Positions 1 to 7,600 of a stretch of 64,000 nt of DNA are shown here, one piece after another. The DNA comes from JBEBVQ01 sp037190845 (GTDB taxonomy: Bacteria; Bacteroidota; Bacteroidia; Chitinophagales; Chitinophagaceae), in NCBI GenBank assembly GCA_037190845.1, contig JBBCJI010000021.1, positions 1-64,000 on the forward strand. Reading direction: 5' to 3'. The notes under the pieces are model-generated. The model saw only the letters and a list, made by a program, of their open reading frames with translations. It had not been told where the DNA came from and ran no database searches. Each line of letters begins with the position of its first letter. Position 1 is the stretch's first letter. Made by a program: the position numbers and the translations under genes.

Positions 1-40
1 TGAGATCCTTCCTTCGTCAGGATGACGTAGTGGACAGATT
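1..40. repeat. Partial copy of a dispersed intergenic repeat
   Basis: The first 26 bases are the right half of the common Bacteroidota repeat that reads roughly GAGATCC...GGATGAC. The 12-mer AGTGGACAGATT (29-40) follows it. The same 12-mer follows the fuller, diverged copy near 40114-40216, so the two are related elements. The left half lies outside the window. Confidence 0.55.
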
Positions 41-72
41 TGTACGACCGCCATTCCCTCGGGACATCATCT

Positions 73-1065
73 TCACCCGCCGTTATAACCGCCGATGATC
101 GGCAAAACCTCTCCTGTAATATAACCGGAGCATTGCGGAGACGCCAGGAATACAAACGCAGGCGCTATCTCCTCCGGCTGCGCAGGTCTCTTCATAGGTG
201 TTTTGGCGCCAAACTCCGCTATATCCGCGATCTCCTTATCGCTGGGATTTAAGGGCGTCCACACAGGACCCGGAGCCACCGCATTCACGCGAATGCCTTT
301 AGCAACAAGATGTGTACCCAGTGACCGGGTAAAGGCATGGATACCTCCCTTGGTAAGAGAATAATCCAGCAGATTCTTACTACCCAGCAAGCCGGTCACC
401 GAGCCATTATTGACAATAGCACTGCCTTCCTTCATATGAGGTACCGCCGCTTTGGCCATGTGAAAATAGCCATACAGGTTCGTCTTCATGGTGCAGTCAA
501 AATGCTCTTCCGTAAGCGCTTCGATATCCGGCGCATGCAGTTGAAACGCGGCATTGTTGATCAGGATGTCCAGTTTCCCCAACTTGTCAACAGTATGTGC
601 TACTGCATACCGACAAAAATCGGGATTCGATACATCGCCCGGAATAAGGATACACTTACGACCTTCTTTTTCGACCATTTCCCGGGTATCTTCGGCATCC
701 TCATGCTCACTGAGGTAAACAATGACTACATCCGCACCTTCGCGGGCAAACAGGATAGCGACAGCACGTCCGATGCCGGAATCACCACCGGTGATAACCG
801 CTACTTTATCCTTCAGCTTATCAGAACCTTTGTAATAAGGCGCATCGCACATGGGCTGAAAGCGCAGGTCCGCTTCATGGCCCGGCTTTTCCAGGTGTTG
901 TTTCGAAAGCGGCGGCGCAGGGTATTTTCTTGCACCGGCCTGCATCGGCTTTTCAGGCTCATTATCCCCGTATTTTTTATCGGCTTCAGCGATCCCATCC
1001 TGGATTTTCCTGTGTAAGGAAGCCGTCCGTTCGGCTTCTGCTTTGAATTGCGCTGCAGTTTTCAT
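73..1065 (-). CDS. SDR family oxidoreductase (YhdG/YghA-like)
   Basis: NAD(P)-dependent short-chain dehydrogenase of 330 residues, longer than the classical 250 because of an N-terminal extension of about 85 residues. This layout is typical of the YghA/YhxC/general stress group. The cofactor loop TGGDSGIG is at 92-99, NNAA at 170-173, and the catalytic set is Ser222, Tyr235 and Lys239 (YxxxK). The C-terminus ends in a GGYNGG-like tail typical of the group. I chose the ATG at 1065; the reading frame is open further upstream, but the extra 51 residues do not look like SDR sequence. It is cytosolic. The substrate cannot be told from sequence; a broad aldehyde or sugar-alcohol reductase role under stress is the family expectation. 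It stands alone at the window edge. Confidence 0.93.
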   Translation of the reverse strand: MKTAAQFKAEAERTASLHRKIQDGIAEADKKYGDNEPEKPMQAGARKYPAPPLSKQHLEKPGHEADLRFQPMCDAPYYKGSDKLKDKVAVITGGDSGIGRAVAILFAREGADVVIVYLSEHEDAEDTREMVEKEGRKCILIPGDVSNPDFCRYAVAHTVDKLGKLDILINNAAFQLHAPDIEALTEEHFDCTMKTNLYGYFHMAKAAVPHMKEGSAIVNNGSVTGLLGSKNLLDYSLTKGGIHAFTRSLGTHLVAKGIRVNAVAPGPVWTPLNPSDKEIADIAEFGAKTPMKRPAQPEEIAPAFVFLASPQCSGYITGEVLPIIGGYNGG

Positions 1066-1368
1066 ATTGTGTCTCTTGAATGTATCAGATAGTATAAAAA
1101 CTATTCCGGCAAGCGGATACTCCGGGGGATTTCCCCTGAAAATCATCAGTTTCAAGGCCCGGAAACTGTCTGAAGATGATCTTAAAATGTCAGGGTCACC
1201 GCGGGGGCAGACGTACATGACAGATAGAAAGCCCGCTATGAACTGGCGCAGAGAGAGGAGGAAGCCGGGTCTATTGCAAAGAAAGAGCTGCTACTCTTTC
1301 TCAGCAAAGCAGCCGCTCTTATATTACGCCCGTCCTTGCGGGCACTTTTTACACTTGCCGAAGCAATG
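1066..1368. other. Intergenic region with two small hairpins
   Basis: No convincing gene. Two inverted repeats are visible: AGAAAGAG/CTCTTTCT at 1280-1301 with a 6-nt loop, and GCCCG/CGGGC at 1328-1343 followed by ACTTTTT (1344-1350). The second resembles a plus-strand intrinsic terminator, although no plus-strand gene precedes it. Confidence 0.4.
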
Positions 1369-2462
1369 TCACAGCACCGACGTCACTGGGACATGAGGTA
1401 CAATTGGTGGACAGGCGGAAGCTGCAGCAGGCCGCTGCTCTCCTGCCCGGCGCGCCCACACCGCCAGCAGGTGACAAGCCTCTGCCAGCCGATGCAGCTG
1501 ATGCCCCGTAGCCGCCAGATCACGCTCTTCGCCTGCTTCAGCCGGTGTGCCGTCCGTCAGCGAGTAGCTGAACAGATCGTACAGCTCCGTCAGCCACCAC
1601 GACAGCGGCCGCTCCGTGAACAACCCCGCCAGCACCTGCCCCGGCGACCCGAACTCCACACGGCTCAGGTGCGCCGGGAAATACGCCCAGGCGTCCGCCC
1701 CTTCGTGCGGACAGTACAGCCGCTCGTCAGCAGACGGCAGACCGACAGGTAAAAATCCAGGTGCAGACCCGTCTCCGCCACCGGCCACGACGGCGACGAC
1801 ACCACCGCCTGCAGCCACATCCCGATGCGCGAACGCACCTCCGGCAGGTCGTACGCACGGTAGAACGACCTCACCACCGACAGCGGGTCGGCACGCTCTT
1901 CGGCGCTCAGACCCACCGGCAGCAACCCCGCGTCCGGGCCCGGCGCGCCGGCGTCGCTGCGGGCCTCACCGCCCTCATCGCGGGCGGAGCGATGCAGGCC
2001 CGCCGACCGGCGCGCTTTGGCCGCATCGGCTGCCGCCTGTACCTGCTGCACGATCTGCGCCAGCGTATGATCCCGCTCGTACAGCACGATCGCATGGCTG
2101 TGCAGGCTGATCCGCGGGTGGCGACCCGTGGACAGCTCCTGCGCCAGCCCTTCCGGCGTGCGCAACAGCAGCCGCACGGACGCGTGGGCCGACAGACGCG
2201 CTTCCAGCGTCCGGAGCCCCTGCCGGTCACCGTGCAGCGGCGCGTCTGCCGGCAGCACCACCAGCAGCTCGCAGCAGAAGCGGAAGTCGGTCGCGTTGTT
2301 TTCCACCGCCGACAGGTTGCGCCGAAGCGTCGTCGTCGCCAGGCTGCCCAGGTAGAGCACCAGCAGCGGCTGCAGGCTTTGGGTGAGCTGTTTGCGGATC
2401 ACGTGCAGCGCCTGCCGTTCCCTGCCCGTGAGGTGATCCGTCGAACTTTTGAACTTTTTCAT
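1369..2462 (-). pseudogene. GC-rich hypothetical gene split by a one-base frameshift
   Basis: Two overlapping minus-strand frames together look like one protein of about 364 residues. The first frame starts at the ATG at 2462 and loses sense after about residue 237; the second frame carries on with sensible protein sequence to a stop at 1369. The shift amounts to one missing base. An A5 tract on the plus strand (1751-1755, T5 in the gene) sits at the junction, and one more base there would join the frames. The N-terminal part (YLGS..., then CELLVVLP) faintly recalls a nucleotidyltransferase fold and the C-terminal part is helical, possibly HEPN-like, but I do not recognise the family. The gene is strikingly richer in G+C than its neighbours. 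It may be a pseudogene, a sequencing error in the homopolymer, or a frameshifted gene. Confidence 0.55.
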
Positions 2463-2530
2463 CTTGATTTTGTTTTAAAAAGTGGAACAATGCACAGCCC
2501 TTCATAGCGCGCGATGCGACGCAAGCTCCC

Positions 2531-2551
2531 GTCATTGCGAAGCGCAACGAC
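2531..2551. repeat. GTCATTGCGA-type dispersed repeat fragment
   Basis: The motif GTCATTGCGA followed by AGCGCAACGAC resembles the widespread intergenic palindrome family GTCATTGCGAGG...GCAATGAC. It lies 69 bp upstream of the broken GC-rich gene. Confidence 0.4.
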
Positions 2552-2667
2552 AAAGCAACGCCGACGCATGCGCAGGCATGAAAAGCTGTAAAATCAGGAG
2601 GAAGAATCTTTCCCGTGGATACCGACGGGCAATAAGGTGAGGGGCGCCTGGTTATGGATAATAAATA

Positions 2668-2768
2668 GGCGTGGAGCTCAACTTACCACTCAGAGGCACT
2701 GGTATACCCAACTGCGATAAGAGAGCCCACGCCCGGGTCGTGAACTACCTACTTATCATCTCGCAGTT
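2668..2768. ncRNA. Possible structured RNA or recombination-site-like element
   Basis: Two long-range helices can be drawn. The first pairs GGCGTGG-a-GCTC (2668-2679) with GAGCCCACGCC (2723-2733), with one bulged base. The second pairs AACTGCGATAAG (2710-2721) with CTTATC-(5 nt)-GCAGTT (2752-2768). The second crosses the first, which would make a pseudoknot if this is RNA. The inner loop also contains the palindrome GGTATACC. No open reading frame here is convincing. The strand is undetermined. I know of no Rfam family that I can assign. Confidence 0.3.
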
Positions 2769-2822
2769 TGAAAATTACCAGTTTTCCGAGTGAGATTCCA
2801 AGTAAATGGCCATTATGTCTTT

Positions 2823-2836
2823 GTGACGCGCGTCAC
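2823..2836. promoter_or_regulatory. Perfect 14-bp palindrome, CRP/FNR-like
   Basis: The 14 bases at 2823-2836 are self-complementary, and with the preceding T read TGTGA-N6-TCACg, the half-site pattern of CRP/FNR family regulators. It lies about 135 bp upstream of the promoter of the defence operon and directly beside another palindrome. Confidence 0.4.
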
Positions 2837-2838
2837 GT

Positions 2839-2856
2839 GATACAACTCGTTGTATC
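2839..2856. promoter_or_regulatory. Candidate operator (upstream copy) of the LexA-like repressor
   Basis: Perfect inverted repeat GATACAAC-tc-GTTGTATC. Its ATACA/TGTAT core reappears at 3017-3029, just before the repressor start codon, which suggests that one protein binds both sites. Confidence 0.45.
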
Positions 2857-2969
2857 TGAATGCAAAGTAAAGAAAAGTTCCGTTTTTAAAAAAGTGCGGA
2901 AAGAAAAATTTGAGGGAAATCAAAAATTCTTTACGGAAAGGGCAAGTGAATAATAGGTTATTCTTAAAC

Positions 2970-3000
2970 TTTGTTTTTTCATTTAGAAATTATATTTTTG
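2970..3000 (+). promoter_or_regulatory. Bacteroidota-type promoter of the defence operon
   Basis: TTTG (2970-2973), a 19-nt spacer, and TATTTTTG (2993-3000), an exact match to the Bacteroidota -33/-7 consensus TTTG-N19-TAnnTTTG. Transcription would start near 3007, 24 nt before the ATG of the LexA-like gene. This also excludes the in-frame ATG at 2971 as the translation start. Confidence 0.7.
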
Positions 3001-3016
3001 ACAATAATACACCAAT

Positions 3017-3029
3017 ATACAACCTGTAT
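3017..3029. promoter_or_regulatory. Candidate autoregulatory operator
   Basis: Inverted repeat ATACA-acc-TGTAT between the predicted transcription start and the ATG at 3031. It shares the half-site with the repeat at 2839-2856. A repressor bound here would block its own operon. Confidence 0.45.
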
Positions 3030-3030
3030 T

Positions 3031-3663
3031 ATGCCTGAGGAAAATATTAGTTTTAAAGCGAAGGAAGCTTTAAGGCAAATAAGAAACATAATTATGAATA
3101 CTGGCAATATGCCTTCTATTCGTGAATTGATGCGGGTTATGTCATATAAGTCCCCAAGATCAGTTGCACTGCTGTTGATTGAATTGGAAGAGAATGGGTA
3201 TCTGGAAAAACGGGAAGAAGGTGGATATAGAATGATTAAAGACCTGGATACAGAAGCAATGGTTCGTACCGTTTCTATTCCATTAATCGGTACGGTTACT
3301 TGCGGCCTTCCCATATTGGCTATTCAAAATGTAGAAGCTTATATCCCTGTCTCTACTGCATTGGCTCGCAACGGATCAAGGTACTTTTTATTAAGGGCGA
3401 ATGGTGATTCTATGAATAAAGCAGGGATTAATGATGGAGATATAATTTTAGTCAGGCAACAGCAATATGCTGATAATGGGCAAAACGTTGTAGCGCTAAT
3501 AGATGATGAGGCTACAGTTAAAGAGTTTCATAGAAAAGACAATATTGTCACTTTACTTCCGCGCTCTGATAACCCTAAATATCAGCCTATTATTCTAACC
3601 GAGGGTTTTCAAATTCAGGGTATCGTAGTAGCTACAATACCTTCAGTAATAATCAAACAATAA
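3031..3663 (+). CDS. LexA-like self-cleaving repressor (S24 family)
   Basis: 210-residue protein with the two-domain LexA layout. The N-terminal winged helix-turn-helix (about 6-70) contains the LexA-like PSIRELM and the wing EENGYLEKREEGGY. A linker leads to a C-terminal S24 peptidase domain with the Ser127 (GDSM) and Lys164 (ATVKEF) dyad. The scissile bond appears to be Cys91-Gly92 in the GTVTCG segment, in place of the usual Ala-Gly. The family binds DNA as a dimer and cleaves itself when stimulated by a RecA filament. It is the first gene of an operon with 4-, 12- and 0-nt gaps to the next three genes, so it probably represses the caspase-helicase unit and links it to DNA damage (inference). 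It could instead be a phage-type repressor, but no phage genes are near. Confidence 0.88.
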   Translation: MPEENISFKAKEALRQIRNIIMNTGNMPSIRELMRVMSYKSPRSVALLLIELEENGYLEKREEGGYRMIKDLDTEAMVRTVSIPLIGTVTCGLPILAIQNVEAYIPVSTALARNGSRYFLLRANGDSMNKAGINDGDIILVRQQQYADNGQNVVALIDDEATVKEFHRKDNIVTLLPRSDNPKYQPIILTEGFQIQGIVVATIPSVIIKQ

Positions 3664-3667
3664 CATA

Positions 3668-3913
3668 ATGGCAAATTATCATGTTACTCAAAAGAAAGGA
3701 CAGACAGACTGGAATGTAAAAAAAGCAGGTGGTGAAAAAGCTTCAGCTAAAGCAAATACTCAGAAAGAAGCAGAACAAATCGCTAAAAAATTAGCTGGGA
3801 ATACCGGAGGAGGCGAAGTACGAATTCATAAACCCCAAGGAGGCCCAATCCGGGACAGTGATACAGTATCACCCGGTAAAGATCCCAATCCACCCAAAGA
3901 CAAAAAACACTAA
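3668..3913 (+). CDS. DUF2188 domain protein
   Basis: 81-residue basic protein whose whole length matches the DUF2188 pattern: an N-terminal YHVTQKKGQTDWNVKK strand pair, a K/A-rich helix with TQKEAEQIAKKLA, then VRIHKPQGGPIRDSD. The function of DUF2188 is not known. Small proteins of this kind are often seen beside mobile or defence genes. The C-terminal tail is Pro/Lys-rich and probably disordered. It lies 4 nt after the LexA-like gene and 12 nt before the caspase-helicase gene, which suggests a co-regulated partner or accessory of that protein. Confidence 0.8.
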   Translation: MANYHVTQKKGQTDWNVKKAGGEKASAKANTQKEAEQIAKKLAGNTGGGEVRIHKPQGGPIRDSDTVSPGKDPNPPKDKKH

Positions 3914-3925
3914 TCATATAAGCGC

Positions 3926-6900
3926 ATGGCAATTATCAGTAGGTTTATAGGGGCAGATAAGTACCTGGACGCAACTATTCGGGATTTACCTGGTGCCAAA
4001 CGGGATGCTAGTGCGCTTTGGGCATTATTTGCTGATACATTCCCAAGGGCAAACAACTTACTTGTAGAAGGTAGTAATGCTACTGCCGATAGAATAAAAA
4101 AAGCGCTGTGGAATACGCTTGAGGCTGCAAGTGAGGAAGATTCCGTTATTTTCTACTTTGCCGGACATGGCACCCCTGACCATCGGCTTGTGGCTTATGA
4201 TTCCAGTTTTGAAAATTGGGGCACGACGACAATACCTATTGAAGAATTAAGTTCTTTATTTAAGCAATCCAAAGCAAAAGCCCTACTCTGTATTTTAGAC
4301 TGTTGTTTTAGTGGAGGTGTTACTGGTCGCGTTTTTGATGAAGCACCTATTCCCAGGAATACTGACGACTCATTAAATAAGATTGCCGGAGAAGGACAGG
4401 TGTTTATGGCCGCTTCGGATTTTAACCAATATTCCTACGAAATACCTACAACTGGACATGGTTTATTTACCAAAGCGCTTCTGAATGTTTTTACAACTAT
4501 AGATGAACCTACCGACATACAGGTAATCTCAAGCCAGGTAATGGAACTGGTAAGAGCAGAAGCAGCTAAATTGGGACTACAACAAACACCTGTTTGTTTT
4601 GGTCAGATAAAAGGTGGCTTACAATTTCCCAAGCTTGTTAAAGGACTTAACTTTAAAGCTCTTTTCCCCGAAACTTCAGATCGTATAATTAGCAAGAATA
4701 TTAAAGATCTCTCTGAATTTAAAATCAATGGCGATATATTGAATGCTTGGTCTGCCCGTTTCACTAAAGGATTAAATGAGTTACAGCTGGATGCGGTTAA
4801 TAAACACAGAATCCTCGACGGTGCTTCTCTTATGGTAGTGGCCCCTACGAGTTCAGGAAAAACATTTATTGGAGAGATAGCCGCAGCAAAGGCTATCAGT
4901 GATGAAAAGAAGGTGATTTTTCTGTTACCTTATAGAGCTTTGGTCAATGAAAAATTTGACTACTTGAATGATTTGTATGGTAATACCCTTGGTATGCGTG
5001 TTATTCGTTGTACCGGTGATTATTCAGATCAAGCGTCCTACTTTGTTAAAGGCAAATATGATATTGCACTGTTAACATACGAAATGTTTCTCGGTATCAG
5101 TGTCAATATTCCTCATGTACTTAATAGTATTGGTCTGGTTATACTTGATGAAGCGCAATTCATTACTGATCCTAATCGAGGAATTACGGTTGAGCTACTA
5201 TTAACTAATCTAATTACAGCAAAAGAAAAAGGAATTCTGCCACAGCTAATAACGCTTTCAGCGACAGTAGGTGATATTAATTTTTTCAATGAATGGCTTG
5301 ATATAAATGTACTAAAAACGGATCGTAGGCCTGTCCCGCTTACAGAAGGTGTACTGGATAGAACAGGAATTCTTCAATACCAAAATCCACAAGGTAAAAT
5401 ACTTACTAAGCAGCTACTCCCCATAGGAACTATTTTTGTCAGAAAGCAAAAAGCAGGCTCACAAGATATAATTGTCCCCTTAGTTAAGCAGCTTATTCGT
5501 AGTAGTGACAAAGAGAAAATTATTATTTTTCGAAATAAACGTGGTTCAGCATCAGGTTGTGCAAAGTACCTTGCAGCAGAATTAGGATTACCACCAGCAC
5601 AAGCCACTATTGCACGACTACCTACTTTAGATCTAACAAACAGTTCAAACGATTTGCGGAACTGCCTCACAGGTGGTACTGCTTTTCATAGTACTGATCT
5701 TAATAAGGAAGAACGAATATTAGTAGAACAATCATTCCGGGAGCGCACCAAAGATGTGAGGGTACTCGTTTCTACTACTACCGTTGCGGCAGGTATTAAT
5801 ACTCCTGCTTCAACAGTTATTTTGGTTGAAAATGCATTTCAGGGAGCTACGTTACAACCATATACTGTAGCAGAATATAAGAATATGGCGGGACGAGCCG
5901 GAAGAGTAGGTTATCAAGAGGAAGGGTTGTCAATAATGCTAGCGGATACACAACGCGAACGAGAGTATCTTTTTCATAAATACGTATTAGGTTCTCCAGA
6001 GCCGATAGTCTCATCATTTAAAGAAGAGGAGCTTTCAACTTGGCTATTACGATTATTAGCTCAGGCTGGGAGTATACCACAAACAGAGGTTATACGAATA
6101 CTGATCAACACTTTCGGGGGATACTTAAAAAATCGCCAAAATCCAGGCTGGAAAAATACAGTTGCTATTAAGCTGGAAAGTCTATTACAGACTCTTATCA
6201 GCCATGAATTAGTTGAAGAAGAAAACGGTTTTGTCCGTCTTAGTATACTGGGTATCGCATGTGGTCAATCTACGTTAAGCTTCGATTCTATCATACGGTT
6301 AATAGACTTGATTAAGCAGCATGGAAATAAGATCGACAACATAAATAGCTTAATGGTGTTGACCCAAGCATTGCCAGAACTAGATAGCAGGTATATACCT
6401 CTAGCAAAAAATGAAATATTCAATTTACCTAGTACGACAAACATTGCAACAACATATCTCCTTCGTCGTTTCACACAAGATGCTTTAACCTTCAGCAAAA
6501 GACAGAAAAGAGTAAGCTTGCTACTTGCTTGGCTTGGGGGCATGAGTATAGATCAAATTTGTACAACACACAGTAAAAATATCTTTTCTGCAGTACGTCC
6601 TGGAGACGTTACAGGACTTGCTGATATAACACGTTATAGTTTGCGATCCGTACATCAGATCGCAGCAATTCTGTTGCAAACCAACTGCCCCGATGATACT
6701 GAACTTGAAAAATTTATGCGTAGATTAGAATTTGGTATTCCTGAAGATGCAATAGAATTACTTGAATTACCTATAGCATTGGAACGTGGTGAGTATTTGG
6801 CTTTACGAGAGAAAGGAATAAAAACAAAGGAAGAATACTGGAAACAGAATAAAAAAATCCGAAAATCAATATTGGGTTCAAAATCAGATAAAATGGATTC

Positions 6901-6931
6901 ACTTAAAAAACGAGCAAAAGAACTAGTATAA
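3926..6931 (+). CDS. Caspase-like protease fused to Ski2/Hel308-type helicase
   Basis: 1001-residue two-enzyme chain. Residues 1-235 form a peptidase C14 (caspase/metacaspase) domain: His81 in FYFAGHG and Cys127 in the ILDCCFSGG turn are the catalytic pair. Residues about 265-700 form an SF2 helicase: Walker A APTSSGKT (306-313), DEAQ (408-411), SAT (445-447), a motif V-like TTTVAAGINTPAS (617-629), and motif VI MAGRAGR (654-660). The order and motifs match the Ski2-like group (Hel308, Brr2). A helical C-terminus of about 300 residues follows, with a winged-helix-like part at 720-780 and a basic end. By family, the helicase translocates on nucleic acid using ATP, and the protease cleaves after specific residues. 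I infer that the helicase is the sensor and the caspase the effector. Both active sites look intact. The gene abuts the membrane protein gene directly. Confidence 0.9.
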   Translation: MAIISRFIGADKYLDATIRDLPGAKRDASALWALFADTFPRANNLLVEGSNATADRIKKALWNTLEAASEEDSVIFYFAGHGTPDHRLVAYDSSFENWGTTTIPIEELSSLFKQSKAKALLCILDCCFSGGVTGRVFDEAPIPRNTDDSLNKIAGEGQVFMAASDFNQYSYEIPTTGHGLFTKALLNVFTTIDEPTDIQVISSQVMELVRAEAAKLGLQQTPVCFGQIKGGLQFPKLVKGLNFKALFPETSDRIISKNIKDLSEFKINGDILNAWSARFTKGLNELQLDAVNKHRILDGASLMVVAPTSSGKTFIGEIAAAKAISDEKKVIFLLPYRALVNEKFDYLNDLYGNTLGMRVIRCTGDYSDQASYFVKGKYDIALLTYEMFLGISVNIPHVLNSIGLVILDEAQFITDPNRGITVELLLTNLITAKEKGILPQLITLSATVGDINFFNEWLDINVLKTDRRPVPLTEGVLDRTGILQYQNPQGKILTKQLLPIGTIFVRKQKAGSQDIIVPLVKQLIRSSDKEKIIIFRNKRGSASGCAKYLAAELGLPPAQATIARLPTLDLTNSSNDLRNCLTGGTAFHSTDLNKEERILVEQSFRERTKDVRVLVSTTTVAAGINTPASTVILVENAFQGATLQPYTVAEYKNMAGRAGRVGYQEEGLSIMLADTQREREYLFHKYVLGSPEPIVSSFKEEELSTWLLRLLAQAGSIPQTEVIRILINTFGGYLKNRQNPGWKNTVAIKLESLLQTLISHELVEEENGFVRLSILGIACGQSTLSFDSIIRLIDLIKQHGNKIDNINSLMVLTQALPELDSRYIPLAKNEIFNLPSTTNIATTYLLRRFTQDALTFSKRQKRVSLLLAWLGGMSIDQICTTHSKNIFSAVRPGDVTGLADITRYSLRSVHQIAAILLQTNCPDDTELEKFMRRLEFGIPEDAIELLELPIALERGEYLALREKGIKTKEEYWKQNKKIRKSILGSKSDKMDSLKKRAKELV

Positions 6932-7525
6932 ATGCATAAAGCAATGGATCAAAACAATGAATTGGATGAGCAATTACTAAATTACAAGAATGAACTGCTG
7001 AAGATTCATGAGAAAAGCTACGAGCATTTTGAAAAGCAGCTCTCTTATATCAGTGCAGGGGCGCTGGGATTATCTTTTATACTTATCGAAAAAGTTTTTA
7101 AAGATATATCAGCTACACAGGTGAAAGGTCTATTGATTGCATCTTGGGTCTTATTAGGTTCGACCCTTTTCATTAATCTGCTTTCTCACCTTTTTACATC
7201 TAAAAAACACTATAAAACCATTGATGAAATTAATAACGGATCATATAACCCTTCACTAGCAGTAAAAAGAAATAAACAGATATCTTGGGTAAATACAGCA
7301 TCAGTAACCAGCCTATTTGCAGGTATTCTTCTATTTATATTTTTCACTTCATATAATATAATAAATATGAACAACAAAAGCAAACCGATGCCCAATCAAC
7401 CAGACATTACTCGAGGGTTGCCATCTGCCCCACCTCCTCCGATTCATATACCACCTGTCCAGCCACCATCACCGGGTACAGGTGTTCCCTCATCTCCACC
7501 CCCTCCGGTGAAAACGAACCAATAG
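6932..7525 (+). CDS. Three-helix membrane protein with proline-rich tail
   Basis: 197 residues. An acidic, helical N-terminus (1-36) is followed by three hydrophobic segments (about 38-55, 67-88 and 118-140) and then a disordered tail (145-197) with PPPP runs. No signal peptide. The ATG directly follows the stop codon of the caspase-helicase gene, so translation is probably coupled; a second ATG at 6944 is an alternative start. I do not recognise the family. Small multi-helix membrane proteins next to a protease in defence operons often act as pore-forming or membrane-disrupting effectors, and the flexible tail would be accessible to cleavage. This role is inference from context. Confidence 0.75.
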   Translation: MHKAMDQNNELDEQLLNYKNELLKIHEKSYEHFEKQLSYISAGALGLSFILIEKVFKDISATQVKGLLIASWVLLGSTLFINLLSHLFTSKKHYKTIDEINNGSYNPSLAVKRNKQISWVNTASVTSLFAGILLFIFFTSYNIINMNNKSKPMPNQPDITRGLPSAPPPPIHIPPVQPPSPGTGVPSSPPPPVKTNQ

Positions 7526-7600
7526 TCTATAAATTTCATTTACATCAATTCATATTTTGAGAGGTGATTTTGTTATATTTACATATCCACTCTGGATTTT

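Noticed and set aside
337..1017. 226-residue plus-strand ORF
   Set aside because: Antisense shadow of the SDR gene, whose catalytic motifs are clear.
1761..2507. 248-residue plus-strand ORF opposite the GC-rich gene
   Set aside because: It is antisense to the better frame, has Arg/Gln-rich composition typical of a GC-rich shadow frame, and has no recognisable motif.
2862..2869. Divergent minus-strand -7 box (TACTTTGC)
   Set aside because: It has one base too few between TA and TTTG to fit TAnnTTTG.
2768..2953. 61-residue ORF upstream of the LexA-like gene
   Set aside because: It covers the operator-like palindromes and lacks a family match or a ribosome site; the region reads better as regulatory.
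2971..3030. Earlier start (ATG 2971) for the LexA-like gene
   Set aside because: It would lie inside the promoter; the ATG at 3031 gives the family-like N-terminus.
3926..6931. Hachiman defence system
   Set aside because: The helicase resembles HamB, but no HamA-type (DUF1837) nuclease gene is next to it; the helicase carries a caspase domain instead.
6932..7525. Bacterial gasdermin
   Set aside because: The protein is too short and has three transmembrane helices and a proline-rich tail rather than the beta-rich gasdermin fold.
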